The notes below the pieces were generated by a model. The model had not been told where the DNA came from. It ran no database searches and was given only the letters and a program-made list of their open reading frames with translations. A stretch of DNA of 64,000 nucleotides from Candidatus Methylospira mobilis (lineage in GTDB: Bacteria > Pseudomonadota > Gammaproteobacteria > Methylococcales > Methylococcaceae), in NCBI RefSeq assembly GCF_009498235.1, contig NZ_CP044205.1, positions 4,341,389 through 4,405,388 on the forward strand. Direction: 5' to 3'. Every line of letters starts with the position of its first letter. The stretch's first letter is position 1. Position numbers and translations under genes: made by a program. Positions 1 through 13,320 of this stretch are shown here, piece after piece.

Positions 1-585
1 GTTGCTTAGAAACGCCTGCAAGCCGGTGCGAGAAAGACGCCAGCCGGCTATAAACTCGTTTGCGGCCTTATTCCAAAGCTCAGAAGACAACGGGTTTTCG
101 TTGCGAACGCGAATTTTTTCGGCAAATCTGGCGCTTTTAGCTGCAACGATGCCGACTAAAACATGATCGATATGCGCTATAACCAGTTCCGCACCCTTGA
201 TTTTGTTGTTCGTTTCTATCAGGTCGTCGGAAATCTGTTTACGCTTGGCTTTAATGGGCTCGGCTTCCGGGGGCGAATCCGTAGCAGGCTCCGGACCAAA
301 GGCCCCGATAACAACATCGAGCGCCTGTTTATCGAGTATGCTTGAATTGAGCGTTTCCTGGAGCTGGGTTCGCAACGTGGCAAGCTGCGTCTGCATCGCA
401 TCCAGTTGATCGCTGTTCACATCAGGCTTTGCGGCATTTTTTTCTATTTTATCGACGGCATCGTTCCACTCTACCAGCGTAGTGAAGGAGGTTGATGTTT
501 CGGCATAGGCGTTTAATGCAAAAAATGCAATAATATAGATAGACAGGCAAGAGCGAATTATGGATAAATACCCTGGTTTTTTCAT
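1..585 (-). CDS. Mechanosensitive ion channel (MscS family, DUF3772-type), N-terminal part
   Basis: This reading frame has no stop inside the window and runs off the left edge, so only the first 195 codons are seen. It starts at the ATG at 585. Residues 1-28 form a signal peptide with a hydrophobic core and a likely cleavage after NAYA. The rest is a helical, charged periplasmic region with the pattern of the DUF3772 domain found in front of the MscS channel in large mechanosensitive channels. The membrane channel itself would lie outside the window. It is co-directional with the upstream vgrG, 124 bases away, but an operon is not implied. The family call rests on the domain pattern alone; the signal peptide and open frame are direct observations. 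Confidence 0.6.
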   Translation of the reverse strand, partial: MKKPGYLSIIRSCLSIYIIAFFALNAYAETSTSFTTLVEWNDAVDKIEKNAAKPDVNSDQLDAMQTQLATLRTQLQETLNSSILDKQALDVVIGAFGPEPATDSPPEAEPIKAKRKQISDDLIETNNKIKGAELVIAHIDHVLVGIVAAKSARFAEKIRVRNENPLSSELWNKAANEFIAGWRLSRTGLQAFLSN

Positions 586-709
586 GTAAAAACTGGCACG
601 AAACAGATTTGAGATGACTTTGTGCAGCAGAATGCAAGTCGCGGCGAGGGAACGGTTTGACGGATCGGGACGTTGAACGCCAATGTTATATGCGAGCAGA
701 TTAGTACCC

Positions 710-2989
710 CTACATAAAAATGTAGGTCCCCGTTTGCATAGCAGCGGAAACGGAGCTTACCTTGGCATCAATATCTTCTACTCTGGCCGCCACTTCCCAA
801 ATCTCGGTAACCGTATTTAGCACACTGGCGTCTATCTCGTGGACCTGAGCATCAATGGACTTTATGCTGGCCGCAACTTCCTGAACCTGGATATCAATAG
901 TTGTCACGCCGGCCGCTACATTTGTCATGTGAGCATCCACCTCCTTAACCTCGGCCGCCACAGTATCGACTCTAGCACTCACGGCAGTAACCATACACCC
1001 CACCTCTCCCACCGACGTGCCGATAGATTCGATGCCGGACTGAATTTTTTCAACTTTGGCTATCGTAGTGTTCAGTTCGAGGTCGCAATCCTTAAATTTA
1101 ATGGTTTCTTTTTCCCATGAAAGTCCCATTGACCAACTCAAATAAGCGCCTATGTATATCTCCGAAGTAGCGCCAATGCTATTCGTTGAGGTGGCGCCGA
1201 TATAATTCGTTGCGCTGGCGCCGATATAATTCTGAAGGGTAGCGCCATAGTAACCAGTCGTGCTAAAGCCTAAATACTGGGTAGCATAATTACCAGCGTA
1301 AAGGGCCTCGTAAAACCCATTGATGTTTATACTATAATCCTTGGCATTAATGGTGATATGCCCGTCGGTTGATACCGATGCTCCGCTCTGGCTATCCGAA
1401 CTCGAATCGCTGCTGTCCGCCCCCACGGCTTTCGCCGAAGATGGCGGAGCACCCAGGCTGACCCGGGTATTGCAGGTCGGCGAATACAGATATATGCCTT
1501 GCTTCCCTTCCTCGTCGTTAAATTCGATGCTGTTTTGCCCCGCCGTCCGGATCACCGACTGCGTTTGGTTTTCGTCACAGACGACGTCCGGATGCAGCGA
1601 GTTATGCAGCGCGCCAATGATCACCGGTTCGTCCGGGTTGCCCTTATGGAACGACAGCATCACCTCGGTGCCTTTATGCAGTGGAAAATTCATGCCGTAG
1701 CCTTCTCCCGCATACGGGCGCGCCATGCGCATCCAGGCCGAAGCTTTTTCAGGTTCTTTCTGGGTGACGTCGTAAGGAAGTTGCACTTTGTATTCGCCGT
1801 GTTCGTTCAGTTCGGCATATTCGCCGGAGCCTTGAGCATCAATGTAGGCGGTGAGGTTGCCTTCGATTTTCGGCCATGGGTGGACGATTTCCGGACGGAA
1901 CTGCACATCGGCCGGTATCGCGTTGAATGATGCCTGGTAAAAATCCTGGACCGTTGCGGCTTCCGATGCGGGAACGCCCAAACCTTCCAGCAACAGCGCT
2001 GCCTGCGAACCGCGATGGCAAATCCGCGTCAGCAGGTAGCGTTGATTGAAGCTGTTGCGGTAATGCCCGCGCAGTTCGAGCCAGTAGCCGCAACGCATGC
2101 CGGTAGCTGCCGATTCGCCGGTGAATTCGCGGCTGCGGCATATCAAACCCTCTGCGCGTATGCGCGCCAAAGCCTGGGCGGCCTCGTTGGTGTTGATGTG
2201 GAGGTCGTAACTGACGATTTCGCCGATGCCGTTTTTATCGACCGGCGCAATTCCCTTGATTTCCAGCGAGGACTTTTTGTAAAAATGATCCATGACGGTC
2301 ACTTGCCTGGGCAGAGACTGCAGTTTCATATTGAAACTGTATATCCGGCTGGGTGCCGCGAGTCCATCCGTTTCGCGATAAAACATCTGCAGCACAGGCG
2401 TATCGTGCGAATTGCGGTCATTGCCCAGAACCACGATTTCCGCTTCCTGACGTTCCTCAAACCACCAGTAGATACCGAGCCGCTCGCACCAGCGCGATAA
2501 AAAATCGAGGTAGTGCTCCTGGAATTGAAAGATGAATCGCCCTTTCGGGAACTTGTCCTGATTGACGATCCGTAACGCGTAGTCGTCATGGGTCAACCCG
2601 GCGTCGCTGATCACCTTGTCGAATAGTTCCAGCGGACTGTGTTCGGTATAGACTTCGTTCAGAAAATATCGCGCAAGAAACCACAATCTCGGAACCAGTT
2701 TCGCTCTGTAGAAAGTCCAGCCTGTTATCCTGTGCAGTTGTTCGAAGCTTTCGATCACGCCGCTATAGCAGCTTTCCGCACAGCCTTCAGTACCGTCGTT
2801 CAAACGAAAACGGGCTGTTTGTCCGACCAGTTTGTATTCGTCGATACCGCTGTCGGACGAAGCCAGCAACAGATCGAAGCGATAGAGTTCCGACAACGCT
2901 TCTTCGCCTTCGAAACTGACTACTTCCAGCGAGGCGCCGGAATCCAGCGTCTCGCAACTGAAAGAAAACCTGCGGTTCGAATCCGCTAA
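710..2989 (-). pseudogene. vgrG: VgrG tip protein of type VI secretion, interrupted at codon 7 by an IS element
   Basis: VgrG trimers form the spike of the type VI secretion system. The N-terminal gp27/phage-base-plate-like domain is present (SFSCETLDSGASLEV onward), followed by the gp5-like OB domain with the typical GYGMNFPLHKGTEVMLSF and IIGALHNSLHP stretches. The C-terminus is unusual: residues ~520-580 have several YIGAT/YIGAS-like repeats, and the last ~120 residues form an alanine/valine-rich heptad pattern ending near YIFM. The frame is open to 2989 but has no usable start, because an IS5-type element sits at 2990-4227. Joining 4231 to 2986 restores an in-frame ATG at 4249 with a good ribosome site. 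A TTG at 2896 could start a shortened protein lacking about 40 residues. No hcp or other T6SS genes are in view. Confidence 0.85.
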
Positions 2990-4227
2990 GGAAACGCTGA
3001 TTTAATCGCCACCTAATTCCATATATTTATTATGGATATAAATTAACCATGGTATAATAATCAATATATTATACTGAAACGGTTTCCGGCGTATGATGAA
3101 ACAGACCACCCTCCTTGACGTTCTTCTCCAGCAAAAATCGCGTACCACGCGGCGCGAGACTTTTTTGAACGCGATGGATCAGGTAGTTCCCTGGTCTGAA
3201 CTGGTCGAGCTCATTCAGCCGGTGTATCCCGCTTCCGGACGAGGTCGTCCGCCTATCGGGATCGAAAGGATGTTGCGATTGTATTTCATCCAGCAATGGT
3301 ACGGCTTTTCCGACGAAGGAACAGAAGATGCGCTTTATGATATGCCCCTATTAAGCCGCTTTGCCGGAATTGACCTGACGCATGAGCGTGTTCCCGATGC
3401 TACCACGCTATTGAACTTCCGCCACCTGCTGGAAGAGCATAAGCTGGCGCCGGTGATGCTGGGCCGCATTAATGCGCTTCTTGAAGCGAAAGGATTACTC
3501 ATGCGCGAAGGAACGATCGTGGATGCCACGTTGATCGCAGCGCCGCCCTCGACCAAAAACAAAAGTGGCGAGCGCGATCCGGAAATGCACCAGACCAAGA
3601 AAGGAAATCAGTGGTATTTCGGGATGAAGGCGCATATTGGTGTGGATGCTGAATCGGGACTGGTTCATACGGTTGTCGGTACGTCGGCGCATGTCAGTGA
3701 TGTGGTGATGACCAGCGAGTTGCTTCATGGTCGGGAACAAGTGGTCATAGCCGATGCCGGTTACATCGGCGTTGAAAAGCGCGAAGAGAATACCGGGAAA
3801 ACGGTGGAGTGGTTGATCGCCATGAAGCGCGGCAAGCTAAAAGCGATGCCCGAAGGCCGATGGAAAGAAACGGTGCGCGAGATCGAAAAAAAGAAGGCGC
3901 AGATTCGTTCGCGTGTCGAGCATCCGTTCCATGTGATCAAGAACCTGTTTCATTATCGCAAGACGCGGTATCGGGGATTGGAAAAGAACACGCATCAACT
4001 ACAGATTTTGTTCGGGCTTTGTAATTTGTACCGGAGCCAAAAGCGGCTGATGGGGTCGATATGAGGGATTATTGCGCCCTCAATCCGCCCGAAAGGCGGA
4101 AAATGCCGGTAAAACCGGTGGTTTTAAGAGGGAACGCATAAAAAATGCGCCAAAATAGAAAATTTAGGCTCAAAAAAATTGCGCACCGGCGCAGCAACCC
4201 AGGTTTTGGCTATTAATCAGCGGTTCC
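2990..4227 (+). mobile_element. IS5-family insertion sequence, 1238 bp, inside vgrG
   Basis: The ends are imperfect inverted repeats: the left end begins GGAAACGCTGATTTAAT and the right end, read inward on the other strand, begins GGAACCGCTGATTAATA. The element is flanked by 4-bp direct repeats CTAA at 2986-2989 and 4228-4231, fitting the YTAR target of the IS5 group. It carries one complete transposase gene. The intact ends, intact transposase and clean target duplication indicate a recent and possibly still active insertion. A 110-bp element at 38336-38445 has closely related ends. Confidence 0.9.
3093..4064 (+). CDS. IS5-family DDE transposase
   Basis: This 323-residue protein catalyses excision and insertion of the surrounding IS. 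It has the N-terminal DUF772-type region (GRGRPPIGIERMLRLYFIQQ, then LLNFRHLLEEHKL). The catalytic DDE core has the first Asp in IVDATLI, the second in VIADAGYIG and the Glu in RSRVEHPFHVIK, the usual IS5/IS1182-like spacing. Its length is normal for the IS5 group, and the frame is uninterrupted. Two ATG codons, 3093 and 3096, can serve as start. It reads opposite to the vgrG gene it disrupts. Confidence 0.93.
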   Translation: MMKQTTLLDVLLQQKSRTTRRETFLNAMDQVVPWSELVELIQPVYPASGRGRPPIGIERMLRLYFIQQWYGFSDEGTEDALYDMPLLSRFAGIDLTHERVPDATTLLNFRHLLEEHKLAPVMLGRINALLEAKGLLMREGTIVDATLIAAPPSTKNKSGERDPEMHQTKKGNQWYFGMKAHIGVDAESGLVHTVVGTSAHVSDVVMTSELLHGREQVVIADAGYIGVEKREENTGKTVEWLIAMKRGKLKAMPEGRWKETVREIEKKKAQIRSRVEHPFHVIKNLFHYRKTRYRGLEKNTHQLQILFGLCNLYRSQKRLMGSI

Positions 4228-4268
4228 CTAATTGGCTGGAAATCAGCATAAATCTGGAACCTCCCAAA
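4228..4268 (-). other. vgrG: Detached 5' end of vgrG (start codon, first codons, ribosome site)
   Basis: Read on the minus strand, this stretch has GGGAGG about 10 bases before an ATG at 4249, then codons for MLISSQL. The last codon is completed by the CTAA target duplication, and the frame then continues exactly into ADSNRRFSFSC at 2986 and below. It is therefore the true start of vgrG, left on the far side of the IS insertion. Confidence 0.85.
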
Positions 4269-4397
4269 TAAAGCCATGCTGCGATATCAAAACCGGTGGC
4301 AGGATTGCAAAGTGTCAGGGTTCAAAGTCTATCACGGGACTAGACAAATAATCGCTTGTTAAAACCGCAAGTGCGGATCCCGTGCCGCTCCGGATAC

Positions 4398-5134
4398 TCA
4401 GTAGTCGGAGATATGCTTATCCATGATCGTCTGGTAACTACCGTCCCGCTTCATACGGGCCAGAGCCAGGTTAAAATCCTGCACGAATTTCGCATGATCA
4501 GGGTTGGTTTTGCTGATTCCGGCGAACAAGTCGATTTTCAGAAAGCATTGCGGCAGAAATTCCAACGCTTTTGCTTCGTTAGGCATGAATTTGGCCAATA
4601 AATTAATATCGCGTTTATCGCCCAGCACCAGATTCAGGCCGACCGCCAGCGCATTCAAGGTCGGCAACATATTGGCCAACGGGACCTTGATCACCTCCTT
4701 GACGGCTATAAACTCGAGGGGAGACGGCATATTGTCGAAAACGCCTGCTTTTTAACCGTTCAAATCGCGCAGAAGCGCATACGTTATGCCCGATGGTTTA
4801 CGTTTGATGAAGCATGGTTCGTTTGAAAGGACGGCATCGGTAAAGTCCGCATCGCGCGCGAGGTCGTCGGTGGGCCGGACATTGCTTATGATATCGTAAA
4901 CGCCGAAGCGCGTGCCGGCGACAGCACGCGAAGTATCGTTCTCCAGTATAAAAAGCGAGTAACAGCCGGCCTGATCGAGTACCCGCCTGACCAGGTCGAT
5001 CGATAAGCCGCCGCGGGAAAATGTTCGTCGACATACGGCGGCCATTCATTGCCGACTACGCTGAGGGGTTGACCCGCGAAAAGCGGGCGGCATGTTAAAG
5101 TAAGCATCAAGAGAACGAGTTTTCCGATTTTCAT
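4398..5134 (-). pseudogene. Periplasmic solute-binding protein (family 3, amino-acid type), broken
   Basis: The gene would start at the ATG at 5134 with a signal peptide (MKIGKLVLLMLTLTCRPLFA) and the typical VVGNEWPPYVDEHFP opening of extracellular solute-binding family 3 proteins. Two lesions break it. Near 5008-5013 one G is missing in a GCGGC run, which shifts the frame before GGLSIDLVRRVLDQAG. At 4752-4754 an in-frame TAA follows LRDLNG. Reading on in that same frame gives the C-terminal lobe (INLLAKFMPNEAKALEFLP ... ARMKRDGSYQTIMDKH). Repairing both gives about 245 residues, the normal family length. No transporter permease genes are nearby. The decay is clear unless both lesions are sequencing errors. 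Confidence 0.75.
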
Positions 5135-5385
5135 CCATGTCCGCAGTTTGGGGGGATTTCCGGATAGTATGGCGGGAGCCGCTGTTTTCGAAAAGAGCGC
5201 GCCGGATGCAAAGCGCCGGCGATAAATCGAACCTGTAACGCGCAACTCGCGAAGCGAATATCCCGGGGATACCGACACAATGAAATATCGTCCTGCCGCA
5301 CAACCTGAACAGTGAGCGCTGCCGTGATGCCATTTCCGTATAGTCTGATAAACTGAACAGCGACATTAGAAACAGCGATTACATA

Positions 5386-6240
5386 ATGAGTGTTAAAAAG
5401 AGCGGGTTGGGACGGGGACTGGATGCGCTGCTGGGCGGCGCGCCGGTCGATGTCGTCACCGAGAAAGATAAATTGAAGTCATTGCCCATAGAGCATTTAA
5501 AGTCGGGGCGCTATCAGCCGCGCAAGGATTTCGATCCGGCGCGGTTGCAGGAGCTGGCGGACTCGATAGGCGCACAAGGGATCATGCAGCCGATACTGGT
5601 CAGAAGGGTCGAGACAAACCGTTATGAAATCCTCGCCGGCGAACGCCGCTGGCGCGCGGCGCAGCTTGCAGGCCTGCACGAAGTACCGGCCATCATCCGT
5701 GAAGTTTCGGATCAGGCCGCCCTGGCGATAGCGCTTATAGAAAATCTGCAGCGCGAGGATTTGAACCCGCTGGAAGAAGCCGAGGCTTTACGCAGGCTGC
5801 ATCAGGAGTTTTCCCTTACCCATCAGCAGATCGCCGATTCGGTAGCCAAGTCCAGAACGACGGTAACCAACCTGCTGCGCTTGAACGATCTGCACGCTGA
5901 TGTAAAAACACTGGTTCGTAATAATGACATAGAGATGGGGCATGCGCGGGCAATTTTAGCCTTGCCGGACGCGCAACAAATCGATGTGGCGCAGAAAGTT
6001 GTGGTCCGCGGTCTGAACGTGAGAGAAACGGAGGCGCTGGTTCGTTATACCCTGGAAGGCAAACAAGTTGTTGAACCGGAAAAAAAAGATCCGGACGTAG
6101 CAAGTCTTGAAAAAAATCTGTCACAAACACTGGGCGTTAAGGTGGAAATAAGGCACAATAAAAAAGGGGTTGGAAAGCTTGTTATCAGCTACGACAGCCT
6201 GGATCAGCTGGAAGGCGTTGTCGGCCGGTTTAGCGAATGA
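5386..6240 (+). CDS. parB: Chromosome-partitioning protein ParB
   Basis: ParB binds parS sites, spreads by CTP-dependent clamping and acts with the ParA ATPase in origin segregation. The 284-residue protein shows the N-terminal KSGLGRGLDALLGG patch, the ParB/Srx nuclease-like domain with GERRWRAAQLAGL around residues 85-97, the HTH region (LTHQQIADSVAKSRTTVTNLLRL) and a C-terminal dimer domain. Length and layout are normal. In many gammaproteobacteria parA lies directly upstream. Here the upstream 250 bases are non-coding and followed by a pseudogene and an IS, so parA is missing from its usual place. No clear ribosome site precedes the ATG. It lies just ahead of the ATP synthase operon, the usual neighbour. 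Confidence 0.95.
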   Translation: MSVKKSGLGRGLDALLGGAPVDVVTEKDKLKSLPIEHLKSGRYQPRKDFDPARLQELADSIGAQGIMQPILVRRVETNRYEILAGERRWRAAQLAGLHEVPAIIREVSDQAALAIALIENLQREDLNPLEEAEALRRLHQEFSLTHQQIADSVAKSRTTVTNLLRLNDLHADVKTLVRNNDIEMGHARAILALPDAQQIDVAQKVVVRGLNVRETEALVRYTLEGKQVVEPEKKDPDVASLEKNLSQTLGVKVEIRHNKKGVGKLVISYDSLDQLEGVVGRFSE

Positions 6241-6333
6241 GGGAACTGCAGGGCCTGGGAGAGAGCGTTGATCTTCGCGCGTGTGGTTGTTATGATGCGC
6301 CCCGCTGGTTCATATGATCCACAGACCTGAACG

Positions 6334-6711
6334 ATGGCTGCGGCGATAACCGAAAAGGTGTATCCGGAAATACGACGAATTTTGCAGCTGCAATTGACGT
6401 TGATGCTGACAATTGCGCTGGTTGCAGCGATGGCGGCGGGATATCGGGCAGCATTTTCTGCTCTGCTCGGCGGAGCGGTTGCATTTGTTCCGAACCTGCT
6501 TTTTGCAGCGCTGTTTGGCAGGAATGACCCCCGTAAAAACGCGCGCCAGGTGATAGCTGCTTTTTACCGCGGAGAAATAGCCAAGCTGGTATTGACGGTA
6601 TTGCTATTTACCGCCGCGTTCAGATATAGTGAAATGATTTTGTGGTCCTTTTTCACCAGTTTTGTGCTGGTGCTGATGATGACCTGGTTTGCACTTTTGT
6701 TACGCAAGTAA
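6334..6711 (+). CDS. atpI: ATP synthase protein I
   Basis: AtpI is a small membrane protein that helps assemble the c-ring of the F1Fo ATP synthase or acts in ion supply; it is not part of the final enzyme. The 125-residue product has four hydrophobic stretches separated by short charged loops, with the family pattern AAGYRAAFSALLGGAVAFVP and FYRGEIAKLVLTVLLF. It opens the atp operon, 22 bases before atpB, as in many gammaproteobacteria. The start ATG at 6334 gives the usual length. Confidence 0.88.
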   Translation: MAAAITEKVYPEIRRILQLQLTLMLTIALVAAMAAGYRAAFSALLGGAVAFVPNLLFAALFGRNDPRKNARQVIAAFYRGEIAKLVLTVLLFTAAFRYSEMILWSFFTSFVLVLMMTWFALLLRK

Positions 6712-6727
6712 CAGTATTCCAAAGTGA

Positions 6728-7513
<786 letters not shown>

Positions 7514-7526
7514 TCGACAGTTTTAA

Positions 7527-7832
<306 letters not shown>

Positions 7833-7883
7833 TCGTCCGGAACGGTTAACGTTCTCCAGTGTTAAAGCAATGAGGATAGCGAC

Positions 7884-8366
7884 GTGAGTATTAATGCCAC
7901 CCTAATCGGGCAGATGATTACCTTTGCGCTTCTGGTGTGGTTCACCATGAAGTATGTGTGGCCGCCTTTGATCAAGGCCCTTGAGGAGCGCAAAAAGAAA
8001 ATCGCCGATGGTCTTGCAGCGGCGGAAAAAGGTCAGCACGAGATGGAGCTCGCCGCGAAGAAAGCGACGGGTGTTCTCAAGGAAGCCAAGGATCAGGCTG
8101 CCGAAATCGTCAGCGCGGCTCAGAAGCGTGCAACCGAACTGGTCGAAGAACGGAAAGGAACCGCCAAGCAGGAAGGCGAGCGCATCATCGCAGCGGCGCA
8201 TTCGGAAATCGACCGTGAAATCCAGCAGGCCAAGGTTCAGCTGAGCAAGCAGTTGGCCGGGTTGGTGGTATCGGCTACCGAACAAATCCTCAAGCAGGAA
8301 GTCGATAAAAAACGTCATAAAGATATCATCGACGGTCTGAGCAGACAGCTGGGTCAAGCGCAATGA
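7884..8366 (+). CDS. atpF: ATP synthase Fo subunit b
   Basis: Subunit b is the peripheral stalk that holds the F1 head to subunit a. The 160-residue protein has one N-terminal membrane helix ([20 protein letters not shown]) followed by a long charged alpha-helical region rich in Lys, Glu and Ala, as expected for the dimeric stalk. It starts with GTG, preceded by GAGGATAGCGAC. It overlaps atpH by four bases (ATGA), so the two are translationally coupled. Confidence 0.97.
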   Translation: MSINATLIGQMITFALLVWFTMKYVWPPLIKALEERKKKIADGLAAAEKGQHEMELAAKKATGVLKEAKDQAAEIVSAAQKRATELVEERKGTAKQEGERIIAAAHSEIDREIQQAKVQLSKQLAGLVVSATEQILKQEVDKKRHKDIIDGLSRQLGQAQ

Positions 8367-8899
8367 GCGAGCTAGCCACTCTGGCCAGACCTTATGCGGT
8401 TGCGGCTTATGATCGAGCGCGGGAGAGCGGAAAGACGTCAGCGTGGTCCGATTCGCTTTCGTTTTTGACGCAGGTTTTTCAGGATGAGCGTATTTTGCGC
8501 GCGGCCAAGAACCCGAGAGCTGACAAACAGAAATTCACGCAGGCGCTGCTGGATCTCTGCCAAGGGCATCTGGATGAAGAGAGCAAAAACTTCGTGCGCA
8601 TGCTGATCGACAACCGGCGTCTCGAACTCATCAAGAATATAAGCGAGTTGTTCGAAGCTTACCGAGCCGAGGAAGAAGGTTACATCGCGGTGGAGGTCTT
8701 TTCGGCATACGAACTGGAAGACGATGAGCGTAACAAGATAGAAGCGGCGCTACGGGAAACACTCGGTAAAAATCCAAGATTGAACGTTTCGGTAGACGAA
8801 TCGTTAATCGGAGGCGTTTTGATCCGGGCGGGAGACCGTGTGATCGATGCAAGCGTGCGCGGACAAATTCAGCGATTGGCCCAAAGACTCTACAACTAG
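8363..8899 (+). CDS. atpH: ATP synthase F1 subunit delta
   Basis: Delta caps the F1 head and binds the b stalk. The 178-residue protein has the N-terminal helical domain starting [17 protein letters not shown] and the conserved C-terminal part [20 protein letters not shown]. Length is normal. The start codon overlaps the atpF stop. Confidence 0.97.
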   Translation: MSELATLARPYAVAAYDRARESGKTSAWSDSLSFLTQVFQDERILRAAKNPRADKQKFTQALLDLCQGHLDEESKNFVRMLIDNRRLELIKNISELFEAYRAEEEGYIAVEVFSAYELEDDERNKIEAALRETLGKNPRLNVSVDESLIGGVLIRAGDRVIDASVRGQIQRLAQRLYN

Positions 8900-8914
8900 A
8901 GCGAGTAAAGAATC

Positions 8915-10456
8915 ATGCAATTAAACCCATCAGAAATCAGCGAGCTCATCAAAAGCAAGATCGAAAACTTCGATCAGGGAATTGAGTCACGCACCGAAGG
9001 AACCGTAGTCAGCCTGACCGACGGCATCGTCCGCATCCATGGTCTGAGCGACGTCATGCAAGGTGAAATGCTGGAGTTTCCCGGCAACACCTTCGGCATG
9101 GCGCTCAACCTGGAAAGAGATTCCGTAGGCGCGGTCATCCTGGGCTCCTATAATCATTTGGCCGAGGGCGACAGCGTCAAGTGCACAGGCCGCATCCTCG
9201 AAGTTCCGGTGGGTCCGGAGCTGCTCGGCCGCGTGGTCGATGCGCTCGGCAATCCGATAGACGGCAAGGGAAGCCTGAATGCCACTATGCAGTCGCCGAT
9301 CGAAAAGATCGCTCCCGGCGTAATTTCGCGCCAGTCCGTCAGCCAGCCGCTGCAGACCGGCCTCAAGGCGATCGATTCGATGATACCGGTTGGTCGTGGC
9401 CAGCGCGAATTGATTATCGGCGACCGCCAGACCGGTAAAAGCGCGATTGCAATCGATACCATCATCAACCAGAAAGGGACCGGCGTTAAGTGCATTTACG
9501 TGGCGATCGGTCAGAAACAGTCTTCCGTAGCCAACGTGGTGCGTAAACTGGAAGAACACGGCGCAATGGCGCATACCATCGTGGTGGTGGCATCGGCTTC
9601 CGAGTCGGCGGCGCTGCAGTTCGTTGCGCCCTATTCCGGCTGCTCCATGGGCGAATATTTCCGTGACAACGGTGAAGACGCGCTGATAATTTACGATGAT
9701 TTGACCAAACAGGCCTGGGCATACCGCCAGGTTTCGCTGCTGCTGCGCCGCCCGCCGGGCCGTGAAGCTTATCCGGGCGACGTTTTCTACCTGCATTCCC
9801 GTTTGCTGGAACGCGCATCCAGAATCAATGCCGAAGAAGTTGAAAAGCTGACCGGCGGCAGGGTGAAGGGTAAAACCGGATCGCTGACCGCGCTGCCCAT
9901 CATCGAAACCCAGGCCGGCGACGTTTCCGCTTTCGTTCCGACCAACGTGATTTCCATCACCGACGGTCAGATCTTCCTCGAAACCAGCCTGTTCAATTCA
10001 GGCATACGTCCGGCAGTGAATGCCGGTTTGTCGGTGTCGCGCGTCGGTGGCGCCGCACAAACCAAGGTCATCAAAAAACAGGGCGGCGGCATTCGTCTCG
10101 ATCTCGCGCAATACCGCGAACTGGCGGCGTTTGCGCAGTTCGCATCCGATCTCGACGAAAGCACCCGCAAGCAGATCGAACGCGGTCAGCGCGTGACCGA
10201 ATTGATGAAACAGAACCAGTATTCGCCGTTGAGCGTCGGTCAAATGGCTGTTTCGCTGTTTGCCGCGAACGAAGGGTACCTGGACGACGTCGAAGTTTCG
10301 AAAATTCGCGATTTTGAGGATGCTTTGCAAAGTTACTTCAAATCCGATGCGGCAGCTCTGCTGAAGAAAATTGACGAGAAGGGCGATTACAACGACGAAA
10401 TTCAGGCCGAATTGCATGCGGCGATCAAGAAGTTCAAGGCATCCCACTCCTGGTAA
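8915..10456 (+). CDS. atpA: ATP synthase F1 subunit alpha
   Basis: Alpha forms the non-catalytic nucleotide sites of the alpha3beta3 head. The 513-residue protein has the beta-barrel N-terminal domain, the P-loop GDRQTGKS near residues 169-176 and the family signature [17 protein letters not shown] that includes the arginine finger of the catalytic site. No lesions are seen. It lies 15 bases after atpH, with a GAGCGAGTAAAG stretch before the ATG. Confidence 0.98.
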   Translation: MQLNPSEISELIKSKIENFDQGIESRTEGTVVSLTDGIVRIHGLSDVMQGEMLEFPGNTFGMALNLERDSVGAVILGSYNHLAEGDSVKCTGRILEVPVGPELLGRVVDALGNPIDGKGSLNATMQSPIEKIAPGVISRQSVSQPLQTGLKAIDSMIPVGRGQRELIIGDRQTGKSAIAIDTIINQKGTGVKCIYVAIGQKQSSVANVVRKLEEHGAMAHTIVVVASASESAALQFVAPYSGCSMGEYFRDNGEDALIIYDDLTKQAWAYRQVSLLLRRPPGREAYPGDVFYLHSRLLERASRINAEEVEKLTGGRVKGKTGSLTALPIIETQAGDVSAFVPTNVISITDGQIFLETSLFNSGIRPAVNAGLSVSRVGGAAQTKVIKKQGGGIRLDLAQYRELAAFAQFASDLDESTRKQIERGQRVTELMKQNQYSPLSVGQMAVSLFAANEGYLDDVEVSKIRDFEDALQSYFKSDAAALLKKIDEKGDYNDEIQAELHAAIKKFKASHSW

Positions 10457-10471
10457 AAAAAGGGTTTAATC

Positions 10472-12795
<2,324 letters not shown>

Positions 12796-12811
12796 TGCGG
12801 AGTAAATCAGC

Positions 12812-13231
12812 ATGACCATGCACATACATGTAGACATCGTAAGCGCCGAGGAGTCGGTTTTCTCGGGTCTTGCGGAGATGGTCATAGCGCCCGCCGAGGA
12901 AGGCGAGGTTGGTATTGCCGCACGTCACGCGCCATTGCTTACCCGCTTGAAGGCGGGAGAAGTCCAGGTCAAGATTTCGGAGAGCGAGCGTTTCTTTTTC
13001 TTTGTCGCCGGCGGCATCATCGAGGTTCAGCCTGATCTGGTATCCATATTGGCGGATCGCGCGATACGCGCCAAGGATATAGACGAGGCATCCGCGCAGG
13101 AAGCGAAAAGAAAAGCGGAAGAAGCTTTGAAGGATAAAGACTCCAAGCTCGAATATGCCAAAGCCATTTCCATGTTGGCGGAGGCAATGGCCGAGTTGCG
13201 TACATTGGACTCGTACCGAAAAAAAAACTGA
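12812..13231 (+). CDS. atpC: ATP synthase F1 subunit epsilon
   Basis: Epsilon couples gamma to the c-ring and inhibits ATP hydrolysis. The 139-residue protein has the N-terminal beta sandwich (MHIHVDIVSAEESVFSG, EGEVGIAARHAPLLTRLKAG) and the C-terminal two-helix arm. It is the last gene of the atp operon and is followed within 15 bases by an intrinsic terminator. Confidence 0.96.
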   Translation: MTMHIHVDIVSAEESVFSGLAEMVIAPAEEGEVGIAARHAPLLTRLKAGEVQVKISESERFFFFVAGGIIEVQPDLVSILADRAIRAKDIDEASAQEAKRKAEEALKDKDSKLEYAKAISMLAEAMAELRTLDSYRKKN

Positions 13232-13245
13232 TAGACTCACAACCG

Positions 13246-13297
13246 AAAAGGCCTGATTGAACAGAGAAAATCTGTTTGATCGGGCCTTTTTGTTTTT
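13246..13297 (+). terminator. Intrinsic terminator of the atp operon
   Basis: The inverted repeat AAAAGGCCTGAT / ATCGGGCCTTTT (one G-T pair) forms a stem closing a loop of about 20 bases, and is followed by a T-rich tract. It sits between atpC and glmU and separates the two transcription units. Confidence 0.88.
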
Positions 13298-13320
13298 AAC
13301 GCCTGGTTAGGGATTTTATA

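Noticed and set aside
8987..9796. Long antisense ORFs over atpA, atpD, glmS, hsdR and the SNF2 gene
   Set aside because: They are shadows of strongly coding genes in GC-rich frames, without ribosome sites or family similarity.
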